From the NCBI GenBank assembly GCA_900543585.1, contig UQRP01000050.1, positions 1-11,134 of the forward strand: DNA of 11,134 nucleotides, written 5' to 3'. Position numbers and translations under genes: made by a program. The notes beneath the pieces were generated by a model. The model was not told where the DNA came from. It did no database searches and worked only from the letters and a program-made list of their open reading frames with translations. Positions 7,339 to 11,134 of the stretch are shown piece after piece (position 1 is the first letter of the stretch; every line of letters begins with the position of its first letter). Origin of the DNA: an uncultured Prevotella sp. (GTDB taxonomy: Bacteria; Bacteroidota; Bacteroidia; Bacteroidales; Bacteroidaceae).

Positions 7339-9348
7339 ATGAGAAGGATTATCATTGCTTTTTGTATCATCATGTGCAGCCTGGCTGCCTCAGCTCAGTG
7401 GAAAGCTTACCTCAGCTACTATGAGCCAACAGAGATAGAGAAGGCCGGCGACGGCACACTCTATGTCTTGGCCTCGGGCGGCATATACAGTTATAATCCT
7501 TCCGACCAGCAGATTATCACTTACGACAAGACGACATCGCTCAGCGACTGTGGCATCGCCCATATTGCTTGGTGCCAGACCGCCAAGCGACTCGTCATCG
7601 TCTACAACGACTACAACATCGACCTGCTCTCGCCTAACGGCAATGTCGTCAACCTGCCAGCATATATGAATACCTCGATGACTGACGACAAGACCATCAA
7701 CAGCATCGATGTATCCGGTAGCTACGCGTATTTGGCTACCAACTTCGGCATCGTGCAGATAAATGTTGCCAACGCCGAGTTTGTCAATACCTATAAACTC
7801 GGATTCAGCGTCAACTACGTCTATTCCGACAATCAATATCTCTATGCTGCCAGCGCCGACAAAGGCCTCTACCGTGGCAGTCTCACCGACAACCTCCTCG
7901 ACCCGAACGAGTGGACAAGGACGGGAGAATATACTGCTCGTCCGAAGACTATGGACCCCCAGCTTTTGGACGTGGTAAAGACGTTAAGCCCAGGAGGACC
8001 AAAGAGCAACTCCACCGGCCTGATAAAACTCCATTATGGTAAGCTCTACGTCTCCTCAGCACTACCGTCTATCAATTATAAAGAAGGTATCATACAGGTC
8101 TATGACGGTCAGAACTGGGCCTTCAGCGAGGACATGAACAGCATTAACCGGAAAACCGGACAGCAATTCAGCTCACTCTTCGATTTTGAGATAGACCCTA
8201 AGGATGACAACCATCTATATGTCGGCTGCCAGTCCGGACTCTACGAATTCAATAACCTGAAGTTCACAAAGCTGTGGAATGACACCAACTCGCCCTTATT
8301 GGTAGCTGCCACTGTGCCAGACGGCAATAAAGACTATACCATTACTACAGCCACAAAATTTGACGGCAACGGCAATCTATGGGTGTTCAACAGCATCAGC
8401 CCGTCAACATCTATTCTTGAACTCTCCAATGGCAGTGCATGGACTTCTCACCATCACCAAGAGCTCATGGTCAGCAACATCTCACCGGCCAGAAGTTTTG
8501 AACAAATGACAGGACCTATCTTCGATAGCAGAAACCTCATGTGGTTCACCAATGCTTTCTACCGGTCACCATCATTGATATGCTATCAGATTTCCACTGA
8601 CGAGGTGAAAGTCTTCAAGAATCTTATCAACGAAGACGGCACCACCATCAACACCTACGATGTCAGCTGTGTGGCTGAAGATAAGGACAATAATATATGG
8701 ATAGGTACTGACCAAGGCCCGCTCATGCTTGCACCCGACCAGATTACTGCTGACAACCCCATCTTCACACAGGTGAAAGTGCCACGCAACGACGGCACAG
8801 ATTATGCTGACTACCTGCTCTCGGGAGTGAACATTACTTGTATGGTCATCGATAAAGCCAACCGCAAATGGTTTGGCACGGGCGGCAATGGCATCTATCT
8901 CATCGGCAGCGACAATATTACCCAGCTTCAGCACTTTACCACTGACAACAGCCCGCTCATCTCCAATACCGTAAACTCCATGGCATTGAATGAATCCACG
9001 GGTGAGATGTTCATAGCTACAGATATGGGGCTGTGCTCCTATACTTCCTATATTCCTTCCTCTCAGGATGAAGGTATGACCAAGGACAATGTCTATGCCT
9101 ATCCTAACCCTGTGCGACCCGACTACAACGGTGCCATCACGATAACCGGGCTTACCAACGACGCTGACGTGAAGATTACGACTTCCACTGGCGCACTCGT
9201 CAACCAGGGCCGTGCTTCCAATGGACAATACCGCTGGTATGGACTTGACAGCAATAGCAAACGGGTGGCAAGTGGCATCTACATGGTCTTGGTAGCTACC
9301 CCGGAAGGCGACAAAGGCGTGGTCTGCAAGATTGCTGTCATCAACTGA
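7339..9348 (+). CDS. porZ: PorZ-like type IX secretion surface protein (beta-propeller with C-terminal sorting-like domain)
   Basis: PorZ is a cell-surface part of the type IX secretion system attachment complex (with PorU, PorV and PorQ), which anchors secreted cargo to lipopolysaccharide in Porphyromonas. This 669-residue protein has an N-terminal signal peptide at about 1-19 (charged MRR, hydrophobic core, ASAQ cleavage region). Residues about 20-575 hold repeated propeller blades with motifs such as GIYSYNPSDQ, DNHLYVGCQSGLYEF, NNIWIGTDQGPLML and RKWFGTGGNGIYLI. A C-terminal domain at 583-669 begins YAYPNPV and ends with SGIYMVLVATPEGDKGVVCKIAVIN in outline, resembling type A sorting domains. 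The N-terminal SYY-TEIEKAGDGTLYVLA block fits the PorZ N-terminal propeller. The alternative is a general two-component-regulator-type propeller surface protein. It follows rdgB by five bases. No membrane kinase segment is present. Confidence 0.75.
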   Translation: MRRIIIAFCIIMCSLAASAQWKAYLSYYEPTEIEKAGDGTLYVLASGGIYSYNPSDQQIITYDKTTSLSDCGIAHIAWCQTAKRLVIVYNDYNIDLLSPNGNVVNLPAYMNTSMTDDKTINSIDVSGSYAYLATNFGIVQINVANAEFVNTYKLGFSVNYVYSDNQYLYAASADKGLYRGSLTDNLLDPNEWTRTGEYTARPKTMDPQLLDVVKTLSPGGPKSNSTGLIKLHYGKLYVSSALPSINYKEGIIQVYDGQNWAFSEDMNSINRKTGQQFSSLFDFEIDPKDDNHLYVGCQSGLYEFNNLKFTKLWNDTNSPLLVAATVPDGNKDYTITTATKFDGNGNLWVFNSISPSTSILELSNGSAWTSHHHQELMVSNISPARSFEQMTGPIFDSRNLMWFTNAFYRSPSLICYQISTDEVKVFKNLINEDGTTINTYDVSCVAEDKDNNIWIGTDQGPLMLAPDQITADNPIFTQVKVPRNDGTDYADYLLSGVNITCMVIDKANRKWFGTGGNGIYLIGSDNITQLQHFTTDNSPLISNTVNSMALNESTGEMFIATDMGLCSYTSYIPSSQDEGMTKDNVYAYPNPVRPDYNGAITITGLTNDADVKITTSTGALVNQGRASNGQYRWYGLDSNSKRVASGIYMVLVATPEGDKGVVCKIAVIN

Positions 9349-9371
9349 TACTACAACTCTTCTCCACAGCT

Positions 9372-9392
9372 TTATCCACAACGTTATCAACA
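9372..9392 (+). promoter_or_regulatory. Pair of DnaA boxes after porZ
   Basis: An exact DnaA box TTATCCACA (9372-9380) is followed three bases later by the one-mismatch TTATCAACA (9384-9392). A similar pair in reversed order lies at 9728-9748 inside the glycosyltransferase gene: TTATCAACA (9728-9736) and exact TTATCCACA (9740-9748). They are outliers of the larger cluster at the right end of the window. Confidence 0.6.
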
Positions 9393-9400
9393 ATCCTTTT

Positions 9401-9481
9401 ATGAACCATAGCAAAGCTCTTGTCTCTGTCATCATACCCGTCTATAATGCCGCCACTACGCTCGACGAATGCATTAGCTGA
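9401..9481 (+). pseudogene. Truncated family 2 glycosyltransferase start (26-codon stub)
   Basis: From ATG 9401 the reading frame gives ALVSVIIPVYNAATTLDEC near its start, the classic N-terminal strand and loop of GT-A fold family 2 glycosyltransferases (usual form xxSVIIPVYNxxxxLxxCLxS). It stops at TGA 9479-9481, right after the motif. None of the three forward frames downstream continues the family sequence (no acidic EIIVVDDGS-type block), so the rest of the gene is gone instead of being frameshifted. The start lies 52 bp after the porZ stop in the same direction, so it was probably once the next gene of that operon. Confidence 0.7.
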
Positions 9482-9645
9482 GAGAAGATATGGAAACAAC
9501 GGGTATCCACTTCACCGCCAAGCAGAAAATTTTCCTCTATCTGCTTAGCAGAAAGCTGAAGAGAATCTTCTCTGCTGTTTCTAATTGGAGGCGGTCAACA
9601 AGATAAATACAAACCTTAGCCCATGAAAACTACGTATCATTACCA
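9482..9645. other. Degraded intergenic stretch between glycosyltransferase stub and convergent gene
   Basis: No convincing gene is seen. A 38-codon ORF (9490-9606) encodes a basic, amphipathic peptide resembling nothing I recognise. An imperfect hairpin sits around 9549-9581 (AGAGAA/TTCTCT core), without a T-run. At 9623 an ATG begins a second possible remnant of a glycosyltransferase start, out of frame by one base. The whole porZ-to-glycosyltransferase gap is 297 bp. Confidence 0.5.
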
Positions 9646-10590
9646 TCATTCCTGTGCATATTTTTTAGCCAATAAGCAAACGCGAAAAAGACTGTATAGC
9701 TGTAAGTTAGGATGCCTGCCTGTTAAGTTATCAACAATCTTATCCACAAAACATCTGTCAATAATAATGGGCAGCCACAGCAGATGAAGTTTTTGAAATA
9801 AATGTACGACATGCAGTAAAGGAGAATACCGCTCTAATTCCTCCCTATAATTATATAATGTGTACATCGCCTCTTCTGTTTTCTCCAAATATCTACTATT
9901 ACTTTCGAAAGCAGTAAACAATACGGGATTGTCAATATGCCGAATGCTAATATGCTTGTCGGCTAATTGCTTTCCGAAGAGCGTGTCTTCGTAGCCGTAG
10001 GTTCGTATATCCTCACGCATGGGATTGGCAAGCATCGTGCGGCGGTCTATCATAAAAGCCGTTGTATGGAAGTTCTTATAAGGTTCTATAGCATGTTTAG
10101 CCGCTGTGAATCGCTTCTGTGCCCTCAGTTCATTGCGACAGCGAAGGTTTTCCATGTTTATACACGCCTTGTCGACAGCGATATTCCCACAGACTACCAA
10201 CGACTTACCGATGTTGTCCACATAGTTTTCCACAAAGTGGGGATTGGGTTTCAAACCGGCATCTATATACAGAAGATTGTCGAAACAGGCTTCACGGGCA
10301 AGGAAATTACGGATGGCAGCGCGCCCACTATTCTTCTCGCGCCTGATAAGCCTGCAATGTGCCATTGGAGCTATCTCGTCATTATCACCATCAGATAATC
10401 CGTCAGCATTGCAATGCGCCTGCGATAAGCCGTCAGTATTGCTATAAACAGCCTGCTGTGGCCTACCATCCTCCGCCACGACAATCTCCCACGACAAGTC
10501 TTTTATAGCGCTGCATTGCGCATACAGCAGTTTTACTTGCCACAGGATATTCTCACCATAGACAGGAATAAGTATCGACAGCTCTTTCAT
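9646..10590 (-). CDS. Family 2 glycosyltransferase (GT-A fold)
   Basis: This 314-residue protein probably transfers a sugar from a nucleotide donor to a glycan or lipid acceptor at the cytoplasmic side; donor and acceptor are unknown. It opens with KELSILIPVYGEN (2-14), then EIVVAEDG (35-42) for nucleotide binding, NSGRAAIRNFLA (87-98), and the position of the DxD metal motif, here YIDAG (108-112). The acceptor-side YGYEDTLFGKQL block carries the likely catalytic ED. Residues about 44-75 form an insertion containing a tenfold-residue repeat (TDGLS then ADGLS). A TTG at 10608 also opens the frame, but ATG 10590 gives the normal family start, and the intervening bases look like a promoter -7 element. 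It is convergent with the porZ operon. The missing second Asp of DxD may mean altered metal binding or loss of activity. Confidence 0.88.
   Translation of the reverse strand: MKELSILIPVYGENILWQVKLLYAQCSAIKDLSWEIVVAEDGRPQQAVYSNTDGLSQAHCNADGLSDGDNDEIAPMAHCRLIRREKNSGRAAIRNFLAREACFDNLLYIDAGLKPNPHFVENYVDNIGKSLVVCGNIAVDKACINMENLRCRNELRAQKRFTAAKHAIEPYKNFHTTAFMIDRRTMLANPMREDIRTYGYEDTLFGKQLADKHISIRHIDNPVLFTAFESNSRYLEKTEEAMYTLYNYREELERYSPLLHVVHLFQKLHLLWLPIIIDRCFVDKIVDNLTGRHPNLQLYSLFRVCLLAKKYAQE
10394..10445 (-). repeat. In-frame 30-bp period direct repeat inside the glycosyltransferase gene
   Basis: Two 22-bp copies (10394-10415 and 10424-10445) with three mismatches are spaced exactly 30 bp apart, keeping the reading frame. 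They share CCGTCAG and ATTGC blocks. They encode the repeated NTDGLSQAHC / NADGLSDGDN segment in a low-conservation insertion of the enzyme. Confidence 0.85.
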
Positions 10591-10595
10591 AGATG

Positions 10596-10603
10596 CAAAG
10601 TTA
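10596..10603 (-). promoter_or_regulatory. Possible -7 promoter element immediately before the glycosyltransferase ATG
   Basis: On the minus strand TAACTTTG matches TAnnTTTG and ends only five bases before ATG 10590, so the transcript would be leaderless or nearly so. No TTTG is found 19 bp upstream, which weakens the call. Confidence 0.35.
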
Positions 10604-10616
10604 GACAATATCCACC

Positions 10617-10676
10617 ATATTATTATATTCTTCTATTTCTTTTATAGAAAAAATAAAATAAGAGGATAATGATAAG
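10617..10676. other. AT-rich block, possible DNA unwinding element
   Basis: Only nine of these 60 bases are G or C (85% AT), in contrast to the GC-richer genes around. It directly adjoins the DnaA box cluster beginning at 10679, the usual arrangement of an unwinding element in bacterial origins. It could also be just promoter-upstream AT-rich DNA for the glycosyltransferase gene. Confidence 0.5.
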
Positions 10677-10678
10677 CC

Positions 10679-10992
10679 TGTGGATAAGTGGATAAGAAAT
10701 TTAAGGATTCTTCGTCTTTCTCACTATCAACACTTTCTTGCATCTTATCACCATTGTCTATGAATAGCTTATCAGTGTCTTTAAGTCATTTACGTCGTTA
10801 TCCACAATCTTGTCAACCGGTGGAAAAGTATAAGTGTGATAACTTTTATCTTGAAAAACCTGTTGATACCCTCATTTTATCGCTTTCATAACCCTGTGGA
10901 TATCTACACTTACTTGCCTCTGCATCATCTCTTGTTGATATCCTCAAAGTTATGAGTCATGTTATCCATAGGTTTTCCACAGGTTATCCACA
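10679..10992. other. DnaA box cluster, candidate chromosomal replication origin (oriC)
   Basis: DnaA initiator protein binds 9-mers like TTATCCACA. Exact copies lie at 10679-10687 (minus), 10798-10806 (plus) and 10984-10992 (plus). One-mismatch copies lie at 10687-10695 (minus), 10895-10903 (minus), 10962-10970, and 10973-10981 (plus). Further two-mismatch 9-mers occur at 10745, 10861 and 10934. Three boxes stand almost end to end at 10962-10992. No gene occupies this stretch; the one 67-codon ORF across it (10688-10891) is an accidental frame. The cluster lies beside an 85% AT block. By chance, about 0.01 exact boxes would be expected per 1.6 kb on both strands with equal base use. A plasmid or regulatory DnaA site cluster is the alternative, but the neighbouring genes are chromosomal. 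Confidence 0.65.
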
Positions 10993-11009
10993 GATTTTTT
11001 TGTTAGGTC

Positions 11010-11040
11010 TTTGCATTTCCATACGAAATTGTTACCTTTG
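11010..11040 (+). promoter_or_regulatory. Predicted Bacteroidetes-type promoter reading off the right edge
   Basis: TTTG (11010-11013), a 19-bp gap and TACCTTTG (11033-11040) match both consensus elements exactly. It starts 18 bp after the last DnaA box and points right, so the gene it serves lies beyond the window. The remaining bases 11041-11134 are AT-rich with no usable ORF and would be its leader. Confidence 0.65.
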
Positions 11041-11134
11041 CATTTAACCCAACTTGCAGCCTATGTCAATGTAACTTCCTGATTCTCAAGTATCGATTTT
11101 TTTAATTTCTTCTGAGTGTACCACACAAATTTTC

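Noticed and set aside
8572..9435. 287-codon minus-strand open frame opposite the porZ end
   Set aside because: Antisense to the PorZ sorting-like domain, with no recognisable motif or promoter.
9490..9606. 38-codon basic ORF as a small protein gene
   Set aside because: No ribosome site or promoter, no recognisable similarity, and it sits in a degraded stretch. Kept only as a note.
9623..9655. His/Tyr-rich start MKTTYHYHHS as an attenuator leader peptide
   Set aside because: No terminator/antiterminator hairpins follow and no biosynthetic gene lies downstream; the next sequence is the 3' end of a convergent gene.
10688..10891. 67-codon ORF starting GTG across the DnaA boxes
   Set aside because: Ser/Leu-rich with no known motif, and its sequence is produced by repeated origin-like elements.
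1..11134. parAB and the DnaA-box cluster as parts of one plasmid replicon
   Set aside because: The DNA between holds chromosomal housekeeping genes (leuS, rdgB), and parAB differs in composition and signals from everything to its right.

Overview
Most of the window (about 1546 to 11134) reads as chromosome of a Bacteroidales bacterium, probably Prevotellaceae. It is moderately GC-rich, its promoters fit the Bacteroidetes TTTG / TAnnTTTG pattern, it lacks clear Shine-Dalgarno sequences, and it carries a PorZ-like type IX secretion protein. The first ~1.5 kb is different: a lower-GC parA-parB pair with strong AGGAGG-type ribosome sites, like partition genes on Firmicutes (Clostridia) conjugative elements or plasmids. 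The change is abrupt, between about 1519 and 1545, so the window is either a mobile-element insertion edge or a chimeric assembly join. The sequence alone cannot decide which.

Layout. 1-1428 (minus): parB (cut by the left edge) and parA, preceded by a 44-bp tandem repeat carrying small palindromes. 1546-2472 (minus): a YitT-family membrane protein, divergent from the next block, with promoters for both directions in 2473-2713. 2714-9348 (plus): a probable operon of leuS, a second yitT paralog, rdgB (out-of-phase overlap with yitT) and porZ. A repeat-rich hairpin region separates leuS from yitT. 9349-9645: a short degraded stretch with a 26-codon glycosyltransferase stub. 9646-10590 (minus): a family 2 glycosyltransferase with an unusual DxD motif and an internal 30-bp repeat. 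10591-11134: no gene, an 85% AT stretch followed by a dense cluster of DnaA boxes, and a rightward promoter at the end.

The most interesting region is the right end. Five exact TTATCCACA boxes and at least eight one-mismatch boxes lie between 9372 and 10992. The densest part adjoins the AT-rich block, which makes this a candidate chromosomal replication origin (oriC) not next to dnaA within this window. The central operon is mostly housekeeping: leucyl-tRNA charging, nucleotide-pool cleaning, a membrane protein of unclear role, and a surface component of the type IX secretion attachment complex. No new defence or biosynthetic system was recognised.
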